A stretch of DNA of 64,000 nt from Rotaria socialis (lineage: Eukaryota > Rotifera > Eurotatoria > Philodinida > Philodinidae). Each line of letters opens with the position of its first letter. The stretch's first letter is position 1. The notes below the pieces were generated by a model. The model had not been told where the DNA came from. It made no database searches and was given only the letters and a program-made list of their open reading frames with translations. Both the position numbers and the translations under genes were made by a program. Shown here in pieces: positions 1 through 13,019 of this stretch. The stretch covers positions 36,036 to 100,035 of the forward strand of contig CAJNYU010000180.1 of the NCBI GenBank assembly GCA_905331475.1. The letters are read 5' to 3'.

Positions 1-3000
1 TGGTAAATATATCATAGATCATCGATTCGAGATTTTCAATAAAATTTTGTTGTAGAAATTTGTTCAAACCAAAGTTCAAGCACGTGCTAAAGAACAAGAA
101 TTAAGCGAACAAAAACTATTCTATGAACGTGAACAAAAAGATAATATTGTTACTGAAAAGTTGATTGATTTAGCCAATAGAAAACTTATAAAATTAAAAG
201 CTAAACAAACGAGAAGTAAAGTAAAACAAGAACAGTTACAAGCAGATGTAAGATGATATCAAAAATGTCTCTAGAGAATATTCTCATTTTTCCTGAAGGA
301 ATATGATGTTGATGTCTCTGATAACAATGTTTTCATACTCAAGCAAACAATCATATGAGCTCTATGAATATCACTAAAAGGCAACAAATTAGATCCACAC
401 GTCGTAGAAACCTTTTGAAACAACTCGGCATTTTGTTTCTGCTAAGCAAAATAATTAGTTTGACACATCATTAGCTCAATTGCTTATATATTAGAATAGT
501 CTGAATTGAAAAAGCTCCTAGACCACTCGAGTTCTATAGAAAATGAGAATAAATATCATTACACTCAAAAACCTTTAGACTCGATCATATCGCCATTGGT
601 CTTTTAAAGACGAAAAAGAGACACGCAGAACTAACTCTTCATTAAATCTAATAAATATCCTCGCTCGCTTTACACACAAAGAGCTGATGTTCAGGCTATT
701 CAAAATTTTGCTCTTAGGTTTTTTCATTGAAAACTGTTCTTGTCAATACGCAAAATGAATTCCAACGTGAGCATACATCTATCAATGAAATAAAAGTCAA
801 CATCAGAATAAAACAACAAGCGTAATATTTCAAGTCAATTCAACACTATTTGCTCATTCTTTTAATTTCTAGACTTGAAAAACTTAAAAAACGTCATGAA
901 CAAATGCTAGATCGAAAATATTCTATTCTTAATGAAAAGTTTTCAACCGATGAAAAATTAGTTAAATTTGAAAAACTAATGGAAAGCGAACAAAAATATC
1001 AAACTAATCTAAATGATCAATACAAAAAATTATCGGAAATATCGTTTCAATCAAATAATAAATTATTATTCATACGTAAACATGAAAAACAATATGAAAT
1101 CGATATTCAAGCATATCAAAATCAAATACATAATATGAAAAATCTAATAAATCAATTAGATCAACAATTATTAAAACAACAAGAATTAATTTATCATCAA
1201 GATTTTATTAAGCAAACAGTTGATCGTCGTCTTAATCGGTTATTGGGTGAAAAAACCAATGAAAAAAACTCGGAAATCGATCTTAAAATTCGCGAATTAC
1301 AAAATGAAAATAATAAGAAAAAATATGAATACGATCAATTACAAAATCAAATTAAAATTCTAAATGAAGAATTACGAATAGTCAAACGTGATTTCGATCA
1401 ATTAATGATAGAAAAAAATGATTTGAGTGAAAAGTTTCTTCAATTTGACCTGTATACTACTTTAAGTGATAAGTTAATCAAAAAATTAAATGATGAAAAA
1501 GAGGTTTTATTTTATTTTCAAAAGAAAAAAATGTATCATTTCTATTGATCTAGGATTATCTAGTTGAAGAAAATCTTCTTCATATTGAATTAAAACGATT
1601 GAAAAATATTCTATTTGATTCAAGTGAAATAAATTTGACCTTAGAACAACAAAAAATTGAATTACACAAGGTATTTGACTCTTCGATAGCAAAAGCATTA
1701 AAACGATGTATTTTCAAAATTATTAATTGGAATTGAAGTTTACTAGTTTTTCAGAGACAGAAAGGCGTTTCCGAGCATTCTGCGAAAAAAAAAATTAGTA
1801 GCTTGAATAGTTTACTTTTGCGTGTATTTTAAATTCTCTCAATGCGCTAGGTGGTTTTTGCTTATAGTTCGACACATAGCGAAAACTTGATTTTAACGTG
1901 AGCTCGCAATAAATCAGATGTGTAAGCTATGAAAATTTGAGGATGTCGCTCGAATGAAGATTAAAAATGAGAAAAGATTTCGTGATATCATACAAATAAA
2001 CTTTCGAATAGTTTAGTTTAGCTCGTTGTTCGAAGCACGGAAGCTAGTGCGATTGATAACTGTCAACACTCAGGAAACAAAAAATCTTTTGTTCATCTAG
2101 TTTAGTAAAGTATACGGGAAAAGATTGTAATTATTTGATTGAACGTGACTCGATAGTTTTTTTAGGTTAGACGCGATTGTAAATATGGCACTTTTTGTTT
2201 TTCATCACGTACTTCGATTGCAGATTTGATAAGAGCATCTAATTTTCGTTGCTGTCTTCTTACAATAGATACGAATCTGCAGACCCAAGCGCTTGTTCAT
2301 CAAAATCGAATCAGAAGAAAAGCTGTTTTGTTGTCGTCAGAGGCAATGCGTGGATGTATGCTCTAAAAAGATATGGACAAGACCGATGAGAACGAAAAGC
2401 GATGAAACTAAATATAAAATCTATTGATATATCTGTAAAATCGTTGTGATATAGATTTTGTGTTGTCATTAGTGTGAGACGCTATCGACTCTGTACGCTA
2501 TTTCGAGTTGAAGTTAAATTTTTGCTGAAAAACTTTTGCTTTTAGGCGATTAAAGAACGCCGCATAGAAGTACAAACAAATAGCGTTTTGTTTCGCATGC
2601 GCTTCAATGATGAACGAACTAAGAGAGATAGTATCTCAACTGAACTTGCTTTGCGTATAACTAAAGTAGCTAAATTAAAGCAACGATATGAAGTTTATGC
2701 TATAACGTTAAATACAGACACATCCAATGAAGACAATGCTTTAGCACAAGCTCAATATGTTATTAAGGTATATGTTTTTCTTTGCTTTCTTGATAATTGT
2801 CAATAGATTTTGTCTTTTTATTCAGTATAGTCTGCACAAAGCAAAGAAGATTTATTACAACAAGGTGATCAATTAGAAGCACTTATTATTAAAGCTGAAA
2901 CAGAATTACGTGCTCTTGAAAATACAGTACAAATTTTAAAATGGAATAATACCGATGTGAAAAATAACTTTGAAAAATTGAATGAATCTAGTAATTATAT

Positions 3001-3788
3001 AGATGTCAGCGATTAATTCCTGTTCTATTTTTATCATTCATAGGCCCAGAAATAAATGAAATGAAAGAACTTGAAGAACATTTACGTGCTGTGACAGAAC
3101 AAGTTAAAACTCGCCGAAAATTACTAAAACATTTTAGTGAATATCGTGATTCAGTAAGATATAGCTTGAGAAAGAAACTATCGAAAATCTATGTTTTCAA
3201 ACATAATTCATTCATTTATATTGAAACCAGATAGCTCATACTGATTTGGCGGTGTTTGAAGAAGAAATAGAACGAACCAAAATAGATATTAAAAAGAAAC
3301 ATCAGATAGAAATCAAACTTCAAGATGAACTTCAAGAATATCTTGTTAAAATTAATCGTGCTGATCAAAATGTTCGTAGCGAAGAAAGTTAAAATCATGT
3401 TTCTTTTGTAATCAATTCGATTTTTGAATCTTAGATCAAACGTTTACAACAAACTATTCGACGACAACAAGATATTATACAATATGAACTTGATATTGAT
3501 GTTCGCTTACAAAATGAGACTTATAAAAAAATTGAACAACAACTTCTATCTCTATGCTTGACTATAAACGATGAAAGTCTCGATGATATTGTTGAAAAAC
3601 TATCCACTGATCAATCTTTTAAAATTGCCATCAAACCATCACTGACACCACCGAAAAAACAACACGATAGGCCTGAAAAAAAATCTACATCATCATTATC
3701 TAATATAAATATTGTAAATATTTCTATTGATAATAATTCAAGATCAACGACAAGCCAATCAACAAGATCATCAACGAAGAATCGATAA
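1..3788 (+). CDS. CCDC39: CCDC39 (axonemal 96-nm ruler coiled-coil protein), 3' part
   Basis: With CCDC40, CCDC39 forms the coiled-coil ruler that sets the 96-nm repeat on axonemal doublets and docks inner dynein arms and the dynein regulatory complex. The 5' end lies outside the window. Exons read: 56-247, 718-821, 873-1503, 1554-1670, 2546-2767, 2831-2990, 3044-3153, about 3231-3371, 3435-3788; phases match across all junctions except the one near 3371-3435. The product is almost continuous heptad coiled coil. Diagnostic stretches are LKQQELIYHQDF followed by RRLNRLLGE in the third exon, and RYEVY followed by QAQYVIK and a RALENTVQILKWNN-type segment in later exons, matching the C-terminal half of vertebrate CCDC39 in the same order. 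The tail is Ser/Thr-rich, as in the family. Stop at 3786-3788. Introns 248-717 and 1671-2545 are long for this window. Confidence 0.87.
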
Positions 3789-4791
3789 AATATTTGATGA
3801 AACATTTTTCATATTATTTTTCTCTCGTGTTCAATTAAACAAATATTTACAATAATTTCCCATGCTAAACATTTGTTTCATGTTTGTCTGTATCCCATAA
3901 AAATCATAATTTTGAATGTAAGTGATCTAAAAATGCATATGATTACATACTATTATCAATAGAATTATTAATTCAGTTGAAAACGCTACCTGTTCAGGTA
4001 GGGCTCTATGCAGCATAATGACAAATAGACACTTTTAAACAATTGAACTCAAGATTTCCCATGTTTGGTTGGGTGTGCACTCCTGAATATAGATTCGCGT
4101 CATAAGAAAACAATACAAAAGCGAACTGCATAAGGTAACGAGTAATATGCTCGGAGCTATATGAGCACTAATGGAAGAAAATATTTTTCAGCCCTCTAAC
4201 GAGCGTATAGGAGGGGTGAAGAGAATCAATTCAATTATGCACTACTCTTAAGAGCTATGCAAAGCTAATTCTCACCGGGTGTCTTATGAATTGATCATTG
4301 GCTAGAAAATAGTCTCATAGACAATTTTATTTTTAATCATAATCGTTCCGAATACTTCAAGAGAGTTTGTTTTTATTTGTACACATACATTTATTGGATG
4401 TCATAAGAATTCAAAGAGCTAAAGCTCACGTTTTGTTTTGAAGAAATACAAACCAATTATGCCTGAAACAATAGAATTTGATACGATGATTGACATAAAA
4501 CACTATGTCAATAATTGTCAAACGTTATCAAGTTTTCAAAACTACATTAAATCTAGAATGGTATAATAATAGCAACGAAGAAATATCAAATTCGAATTTT
4601 AATTTGTTTTTTCGTGCTCCCAAAAGTAAAAAACTAACAAGAAGAAATCTGTCTAAAGTAACAGCGATAAAAAAAAAGCTTCTTTTTATCTTCTTAATTA
4701 CATTTTATTGATAGAATAAAATAGCATACCCAAATAACATATAATTCAAGATTAAAATCTGACTTAGACAAGAAAAAGTATTTATTTTCAT
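3789..4791. other. Intergenic, convergent 3' ends of CCDC39 and the fucosyltransferase
   Basis: About 1 kb between two genes that converge. Only short open frames occur (for example at 4458-4711); none has a recognisable domain or a second exon I could join. I see no repeat or RNA gene here. Confidence 0.5.
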
Positions 4792-7288
4792 TCAACATTT
4801 CTCTAAAAACCAATCATTAATATTTTCGTACCAAATACGTTGTTTATTTGTATTTAAACGATAGCATAATTCACAGAATCGATATGGATCAACATCTTTG
4901 GCTTGATAATAGGCATCATAATAACGCCTCCATGCATGATATTTACCATATAGTGTTCGATTTGTAGCAATCAAATTTAATGCTACGCTCAGTTCTTTAT
5001 CGGAGGCATAATCATCAACATGAACAAATGAATTGGGTGGAGCAACACGTGCAAAACTTTTTTGTTCGGGCCCACTTACAATTGGTATAGCACCTACAGA
5101 AAGTGTACGCCAGAATTTTTCTGTTATATAATCTGTACATGACTGAGATTCAAAAGCAAGATAAAATTTCGATGTTGATAAATAAACGTGTTCACAATTC
5201 GATTCGCGACCACATTGAATCGAAGAGTGAACATTTGCATTTAAAGAATATGACTGGGTCGATGAAATACATTTACCAAAGGCTACTATTGGATAATGTT
5301 GGCGTAATGATTGAAATTTTGCAAGACGCTTTTTTGGTTTACAATTGGACACAAACCTAAATAGAAAAAGAAATGTTGAATTCATTTGGGATCAGGAAAT
5401 TTAATTGAGAAGCAGAATCAAACCATGTCTACTGAGCTGAATAGTAATTTCATCAATTTTAAAGTAATACAAATCACAGTGGGTTAGAATGTTTGTTTTC
5501 TTGTGATTAATTTGTTCTGAATATCTTCCGATTGAACAAATTCAATGAGTAGCGATTCAGATTTTTCGAATAGCGCTCGTGTTGTATTGTATAACTCTAT
5601 ACTATGGTTTCCGCCAATCATTTAATTAGTATTTTTACATGAAGAACAAGAGAGAATTTTCACAAAGATGTTTGATGTGCGACATGAATAAATTAAACAT
5701 AATTTGTTGTTTAGATCGGATCATCAGTGTTGCTCACTATTGACAAGAAACTAATCGTGATAGCAAACGATGAAGCAAGTAGCGAAGAGGTGAGCGAAAA
5801 TCAATAGAATTGATGACGTGTAAAGTCGCAAGTCTGCACAATTATTTTTGGCAATCAATTCTTCTGATAGCATGAATAGGAAACTTACTGCTCAAATATT
5901 TTGAATCTAAAGCAAAATGCTTCTGTCAGCCAATGGAAATGTTAAAATACTAAATTAAATCTCAATTTTAGAACATGTTACTAAAATTGAATAAATTTTG
6001 AATGGCAAAACTTTTAAATCAAATTTCATTTCGAAAAACATTGCAGCTATGATAATAAATATAGACTGTGCGGCTCGTAGTGTACCAACTATTGCTTTAT
6101 CTGACTTTTACACAATGATAGATGTTCTAGTTCTGTAATCTTCTTCCATGCAATGTGCACTTTCTTCATATGATTGAACTCTTTAACTCATAGTAATTCT
6201 ATCCACCAGTCTATTTCGTTAAAGAAACTTTTTTTTATAAATTGCACGAGCAAAATATAGTTTGATCTCTCTAAGCAAAGAAATGATTTTGTTCCTTGGC
6301 AGAAATAATCATTAGTTAATGAAGACGTTTAGCTGAAATTTCTCAGGATGTTTGTCTGTCGATAAGCTTTTACACAACAACTAATTAATTGGCTATTAAG
6401 AAAAACAACTGATGGTGTGAGCTTCATCTTAGACCACATCTTCTAGTTATGTTTTCTTAAAATTTTACCAGACTGCTTGATTATATCTTTTCTTGAATTC
6501 TTTATCAATCCATGAACTTAATTTTTCCATTGGCCATGGATTTTCTTTAACAACTGTAATACCATAAGCAGCTAAAGATGCTTCAGCACTAGTTCGATAT
6601 GTTATTGTCCAATTGAATTTATATTTATTAATTGCCGCTGTATTTTCATTCGGTTCATCATGCCATAAAAGCCATATTTGTTCGGAATTTCTAGTCATTT
6701 CTGTGAGTTGCTTGAAATCTAAATCTCGTTTGTGCATTAAAAGTACATCAGCATCTTCTTCGTGCTTTTCATCACATGTATAATCACTAGCACAGCAAAT
6801 AAAAGATGATTCATCTTCGATATTTGTTCAGCTTACCAATTTTTGTAAGGACACGTTTTGCCAAAGATTTGTTCTTTTGAATGGGAACAAAATCGTGGAC
6901 GTTGAAAGACATGTGTAAATTCAAGTATTAAATAAGATTTCGATGGAAATTTGTTATTCGTCAACGGTAAAACCACTTTTTCTTTTCTATCAATTGCTTT
7001 CGCATCGTCAATTAGTTTTAATTCTTCTTTTCTTGCAAAATAATATGAAATACTTTTGTTAAGATCTTTTGGATTTAAAACATCAATTGGATAAATAACA
7101 TCAATAAATGAAAATTCAACATTATCGTTATGTTCAATCGATGAAAATGCGAACGAATTCAATTTCGCTTTATTCAATAACACGATGCTTACAAAAAAAC
7201 AAAATACCAATAAAGTCCATTTAAACTGAAGTAAATAATTTCGATAAGGAAGACTTCGTGATCGTCTTGTATGAATACGTTTCTCCAT
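4792..7288 (-). CDS. Alpha-1,3-fucosyltransferase (GT10 family), Golgi type II membrane protein
   Basis: Predicted to transfer fucose from GDP-fucose in alpha-1,3 linkage to GlcNAc of glycans in the Golgi. Three exons on the minus strand: 7288-6837, 6786-6469, 5356-4792; phases agree and give about 444 residues, normal for GT10. Residues about 23-41 form a single membrane anchor after a basic N-terminus (type II topology). Exon 2 holds the N-terminal GT10 half (IWLLWHDEPNE, then FNWTITYRTSAEASLAAYG). The exon 2/3 junction recreates WFVSNC, and exon 3 carries the hallmark acceptor/donor-site block CTDYITEKFWRTLSVGAIPI followed by VDDYAS. Intron 1 is 50 bases, intron 2 about 1.1 kb. Which of the many alpha-1,3 activities it has (Lewis, core or other) cannot be told. 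Confidence 0.9.
5357..6468 (-). other. Intron 2 of the GT10 fucosyltransferase
   Basis: An unusually long intron (1.1 kb versus 50 bases for intron 1). It is AT-rich with no long open frame; I see no exon or element inside. Confidence 0.6.
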
Positions 7289-7509
7289 TCTTCTGTTCGG
7301 TGGTATACTTTATTTTTACATAGATGTTAATGTGCGACCGTAAAATTTAATCCAACAGAATAAATACTCGACATAGAGAAAGCTTATTGTTCTGAAGAAG
7401 TACGACTAAACAAAGAAAAACAAATTGCATGATAAATATAGATTTAAAATTCAAGGATTTTCATGAAGTAAGAGTCATATATAAACTCTTTGAAGACTTT
7501 GTTTTACTG

Positions 7510-7511
<2 letters not shown>

Positions 7512-7541
<30 letters not shown>
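7512..7541. repeat. (TA)n microsatellite
   Basis: About 15 uninterrupted TA dinucleotides, upstream of the fucosyltransferase start. Confidence 0.95.
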
Positions 7542-7544
<3 letters not shown>

Positions 7545-8716
7545 GAAGGGTGATCATATTTGATAATTCAATTTCAAGATGCATACTCTCCACTATTTAT
7601 TTTTCGTCGAAAAAAATTGCAAGTGTTTAACGATGACAAATATCTTCCTTAAGATAAATGCTGAAAATAATTCTTATATAGTTTTCTGCCGCTCGAATTC
7701 AAGAAGACGAGAATTTCTTAGATCACATTTTAATTCTCTAATTTATAAAGCTACTTCTATAATAAAATATGCGCGATAATACTTACAAAAGTGACTTTTA
7801 CATATTCGAAAAATATGCAAGAATCTTTTTGTTAATATCTTGTTATGCAGAATGTACATCGAAAATATTCTTTCTAGATATTTTCCAGATGTGCAACTTA
7901 TATTATTGTGTCTTAACGTAATTTTCATCATGAAAGTAGATGGTTTATCAACAACTGTAAAAACCTTCAAACACAACAAATGATTCAAGTATTTTAACGC
8001 ACTATCAGGATGACTTATCTGTAACTTGAGGTTTAATAGTGAAATTCTATTCAAGAAATTATGAAAGCTTTATCTACTTCAAAAAGCCAAAGCACTAGAA
8101 GACTTGCGAATAGACTCAACGATAGATTTCTGTATGATCATGCAAAAGTGAGAACATAAATAAAAACGTGGGATGTATGAAATACATGCTGTAATCCAAA
8201 GCAAAGAAAAATTCCTGGCAATATCGCATTCTTCATCTGCGAGATTTATTTTTCTTTGGCAAGCTATTACAAAGCATTTTCATCGTGAGTCGATCATATG
8301 CATTATTTGTTTATCTAATTAAAATGAAAATAACGTTGTAGCTTAACAAAGAAAAATAAATACAGCTAGTATGATTAACATATATGCAATAATTTATAGA
8401 TGTTCTAATGCATAGGAAAAACGCCCAGCATTAATATTATTTTTCTTATCATGCTTGACTACAATTTAATAGAAAGCTGTGATTATGTTATTATATAAAC
8501 TATGGAAAACGTTTTAAATTTAAGAATGATATTTACTACGATGCGATATCTCGAACGATTTCTCTATTGGAAGATTGATTTCTTTAATATAGTGGCTAAA
8601 AGATCGTTGAACTGTGCTCAACGCCTGAAATGTTCCGACTCCTTAAACAATTCAATAGTTAAATTATAATATACAGTCGAAAAAGTAACTTCAGTAGCTA
8701 TAGTGGGAGACGGTTA

Positions 8717-8747
8717 CTTGCTCGCGCTGCTACTCATAGCGAGCAAG
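8717..8747. repeat. Perfect 9-bp hairpin
   Basis: CTTGCTCGC at 8717-8725 is followed after 13 bases by its exact complement GCGAGCAAG at 8739-8747. It lies just before the tandem duplication and is notably GC-richer than its surroundings. Confidence 0.7.
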
Positions 8748-8778
8748 TGTATATACGAGCAACTGACCTAGACTCGCT

Positions 8779-8922
8779 ATAGCAGATGAAGTGTAGCTTA
8801 ATGCGGATTACTCATGGAGATTTAGCTTTCTAAGGAATCTTAAGTGTGATATAGCAGATGAAGTGTAGTTCAATGCGGATTACTCACGGGGATTTAGCTT
8901 TCTAAAGAATTTTAAGAGTGAT
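8779..8922. repeat. Two-copy 72-bp tandem duplication
   Basis: The segment beginning ATAGCAGATGAAGTGTAG at 8779 is repeated from 8851 with period 72 and only about six substitutions. Both copies run through the shared motif GGATTTAGCTTTCTAA. Confidence 0.9.
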
Positions 8923-10869
8923 AGTAAACGTATTCTACTTCGAAGACATTCTTTCTAGCTTTCATTCTAGAGAAATCACAGTGAATCATCGAATAATCAT
9001 AATAGTAATAAAACTTTTGTAGAGATAAATTTGTTTCCACATTTTTTTTTTTATAAAAGAGGAATATGTAAGATTTATTTTCAACGCCTATTAAACGAGA
9101 AAAAATGTCCTTGTCGCACTCTGAATATCTACAATGTAATCTGAGACAATCGAAGGTAAACTACAACAATCAAACATTTAGAGGTATTCTCTACAAACTG
9201 ATAAGATTCAAGTATATTTTGGACAATTGAGTCTGTGTAAAATAATCGTAGCATTTGTATATGAACTCTAGCAATTATTCTAAATTGTACAATTATCAAT
9301 TGAACTACATATAACAATTCTATACGAAGCACTCAAGATTTCGATTATATTCTCGCACTTTGTCACAACATCAGAATCTTTTTAAAAAGAAATAGGAATA
9401 AAAGCAAACATTATTCATTTAAGTAAAATATAACACCGTAAGAAAGTACATTTTTCGAATGGATGAAGAGCATCAATGATATTCTATCCAAGCACACGTC
9501 ATTTATAACTTGATACTATCAAAATAACGATAGACAAAAGAAACACGATGAAATGATACACGTATTAATGCAAAGAAGAGTTGTCCAGAAAGAGAAACAA
9601 CAGAAAAAGATATTCACGGCGCATTATCGGTATTTCTGGACATTACTTTTCATCAGCACGTACCACTTGTAGCCTGTTTTTTTTTCTTAGTAACTCGTGC
9701 AAAGCGCCATGTAGAAAATTATGAATAATTTCAATCAATTTTGAAAAATATACTTTCTTTGGCATCGGATTCATAATTTCATTTCCTACAACTAACTCTA
9801 TTTAGTACGAGTCTTTTATTATATACAGAAATCTTATTTGATTATTACACTACAAATAGATAAGTATATAACGAAGCTGTTTATAAGGATTAGTGTATTC
9901 TAGTACTCTGAAGAAAAACTTGGCAAATTGTTGTTATTATCATCGCTAGCAAATTTGCTTAACTCTTAAAAAAAGCTATACGTTTACAGCTTTTCTATTA
10001 GAATAGGAAAAATAATATGGTAATGAAAAATCCGGCCAATCAATCAATAAAAACTTTGTTCATCATTTTTTGAAGTAAATTCCGTATGAAAAAGAAATAA
10101 TCACGTGCATAGATCAATAGGTTATTGTTGCGTTATTTTTCTTTTTAAGCGAAAAAACATTTTCTGCAGTATTTTTGAATAAATGAGTAGTACATTTGAT
10201 CTTGTCGAAACTGCGACTTATATACGCTTAGATAAAATGAAATTGGAAAAAATAATCCTTGTTTTTGTCGTTCTATATAGGTAAAGTAAACGACGAAAGT
10301 ACATACCAATCAATTGCAAACGATAAAAAAGTTGAGCCTCAACCACGACGGCCAATATATTTTTTTGTTTGCTTTGCTGCATCTGCTATGGCATTTTTTT
10401 TCCTTTCTTTCACATAAGATTTTTAGTCGTTCGTGGTGAACTAAGTATTTTTCTTTTTCATTCAATCAATGCCATAACTGACGCAGGCATTTTTACTCTT
10501 GTTCTGCTAGTTTATATTACTTTTCTTTTTCTTTTTCTTTTCTTCTGTAGATGATTATTCAACTAGTCACGTCGGATATGAGAATCAAATAGCAGTTTTT
10601 TCTTCATCCTACTGATTGCACACGTATATGACAGCGGTTAGACTCTCATTTACAAACCGCCAATGAAATAAATTATACAAAATACGACATTTTTTTTTTG
10701 TTTTTTTTTGCAATAAAATATGAATAAAAAAACAAATCGCAAGCAATGGCTTTTTATATGGGAGCCTGTTAAAATATTTGTTTAGAAAACAGATAATCAG
10801 ACACGGATGTTCTGCACTGCACATATGTATATATATAAAAAGCAATAATGTATTGTTCATATGATGAGA

Positions 10870-13019
10870 TTAGTTTGTTCCTTGAGTTTTTTTATCATTT
10901 TGCTTTGATTTATTATGGATGTGGGTGTTTTTCGATGCACCTGTATCTTCATCTTCTGTATCACTTTTACCACCATGACTACTGGGCAGCATGAAGGGCG
11001 ATTGTGATCGATGAAGTAAATGTAAAACACCTGTCTTTTCGAATAAACCGATGAAGCTGTGTATATATTCTTTGCTTCGATCTTCCCAACGTTCCATGAA
11101 TGTTTTTGATTCTTCTTCATATGTACGAAATTTGGATTTCACTGTATCAATTTTTGATTGAAATTCTAATTGATTCTTTTTTAGAAAACCAACATTTAAA
11201 TCTTGTGCAGAATAACCACGAGCTAAATTCCGTCTAACATACATATCATAGTCACGAACAAGACGGCAGATAATATCGGATGTTGATACACCATCTGTAC
11301 GTTGAGTTGCAACAAACATACCACGCGCCTAAACAAACACATTTACGTTTATTATCATTACTTATATAATCATCATTGAACAATAGTATAAATAGTACTA
11401 ATGAAATCCTTTTTGCACACTACGGAAATGCAAGTATTAGAGTCTTGACGTTTATGTCAAATTATTAGCTCAATGGAGTGACTAGTTAAAGTCGCGATAT
11501 AGATTGATTCGATGGTTTCAAAACAAATTCCGATGATATCACATTCTTCAAATCAAGGACATTACTAACGTAAGTTCAAGGGTAACTCCGTATGCCCTAC
11601 TATAGGACAAATCTATTATCAGTCAGATAACTTCATTGTGAATCAATGAACTTTATACAACAAATGTAATATTGCAAGTGACCCAATACGATCATCATAT
11701 CATTATAAGACGAATTCCCACGAGTCATGCCATCAGAAAAATCCAGTTCGTGCAATTTATTTACATAAGCGCCTGTTTTAGTAACAATGAAAACAAATTA
11801 CTAAGAATTTCAAATCATATTAGAGATATCATGACACGCAAATAAGAAAAGAAACACAAATTGCTTTTAGCTCTCATTTCAAAAATGTTACTATTCTATG
11901 TATTAAATATTAAAATGGATTTGTTTTTACATCTAATTTGTATTTTATTTATAAGTGTTAGCAAATAGTAGACAGTATTGTAATTAAATTCATCTTAAAG
12001 TATATGCCCCGAAGAGTATTACACAAATCACTGGGGGACATTTTTATTAATTACCGGAAGATATTTTAAACCTAGACACGAATGTTTTAGATTCATAAGA
12101 TTACGCTGTTCAGAAAAACAAATGATTAAACGTCATGCAGAGAGATTAAAGTATGATTTGATAGTATAAAATTTCGAAAAATAAAGTGTTTTTCGAAAAG
12201 ATTATTGGCTTTAACTTTTGCCTATGTTACAAGAGCTTTTATGAATATTCTATTTATTTAAAAAAAAAGAAAAATATACCCGACTCATAGCAATTATCTC
12301 GCTTACTTTAATATGTTGATAAATATCGTCACTTCCTTCAGCTCCATATGGAATTTCATCATGTGCAACAAAATCAATTTTGTTGTGCGTTAAAAAGTCA
12401 TCATCAAGTACCCATGGTGCATCAATAACAACTTCATCGACATAACGACAGTGACGAACACTTTCATAACGTTCAGCTTCATCCATCACTGTTTTACCTT
12501 TTTTACTATGTGTTAAATCATCATTGCAAACACCAACGAGAAGATAAACATTTTTAAAAATATTTTTTGCTTGCATCAATTGTCGCGCATGACCAGCATG
12601 AAATAAATCATAAATTCCTAAATGAAACATTCATTTCGTTATATAGCTATTAGGAAATCGACAAAAATTTACTTACCATCTGCGTAGATGCGGACTTTTC
12701 TTGGTGCTGTACCGTTTTTGGCCATGTCTAAAGTAATTTGAGTTGAATAGTCACAATTTTCTCGTTCTTTAATTGCTTTTTCTTCATAAGATAGAGGTGC
12801 TGGGCCAATGTTTAGATCGACATCAATACCCATGTTTTTACTAAAGTGCATTGAACGCTTTTCATTTGTTCCTGTACTTGCTTTTGATAATGTTGCTGAC
12901 TCAAGTTTAGATGGAGCTTCATTTGTTGCCGGACTGTTATCGGCTGAGGCATCATGCCATTCATCTGCAGTTGAACCAGGTGTTGTTGGTAATGGCGTAT
13001 TATCCATGTGAATGATCAC
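10870..13019 (-). CDS. PCYT1: Choline-phosphate cytidylyltransferase (CCT)
   Basis: Rate-limiting enzyme of the CDP-choline (Kennedy) pathway: CTP plus phosphocholine gives CDP-choline and pyrophosphate; it binds membranes reversibly. Three exons: 13019-12677, 12617-12307, 11328-10870; phases agree and total about 370 residues, as in animal CCT-alpha/beta. Exon 1 gives a disordered N-terminus, then the start of the catalytic core (VRIYADG). Exon 2 has the nucleotide-binding HxGH signature ([17 protein letters not shown]) and HCRYVDEVV. Exon 3 begins [20 protein letters not shown], containing the RTDGVSTS version of the conserved RTEGISTS motif, followed by the amphipathic membrane-binding helix ([19 protein letters not shown]) and an acidic/Ser tail. 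Two in-frame ATGs (13019 and 13007) could start it. Intron 2 is 978 bases, intron 1 only 59. Confidence 0.95.

Larger units (their letters stand above)
7289..10869. other. Intergenic region, 3.6 kb
   Basis: AT-rich, between the fucosyltransferase start and the cytidylyltransferase stop. Open frames at 7579-7779, 7743-8054, 9129-9332 and 10369-10860 have no recognisable domain and low-complexity composition. It holds the TA array, a GC-richer hairpin (8717-8747) and a 72-bp tandem duplication (8779-8922), listed separately. Confidence 0.5.

Noticed and set aside
4458..4711. Short open frames before the fucosyltransferase, starting MPETIEFDT and MSIIVKRYQ
   Set aside because: About 35 and 68 codons, mutually overlapping in different frames, no similarity recognised.
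8779..8922. CRISPR-like direct repeat
   Set aside because: Only two copies in direct contact without spacers, in eukaryotic DNA.
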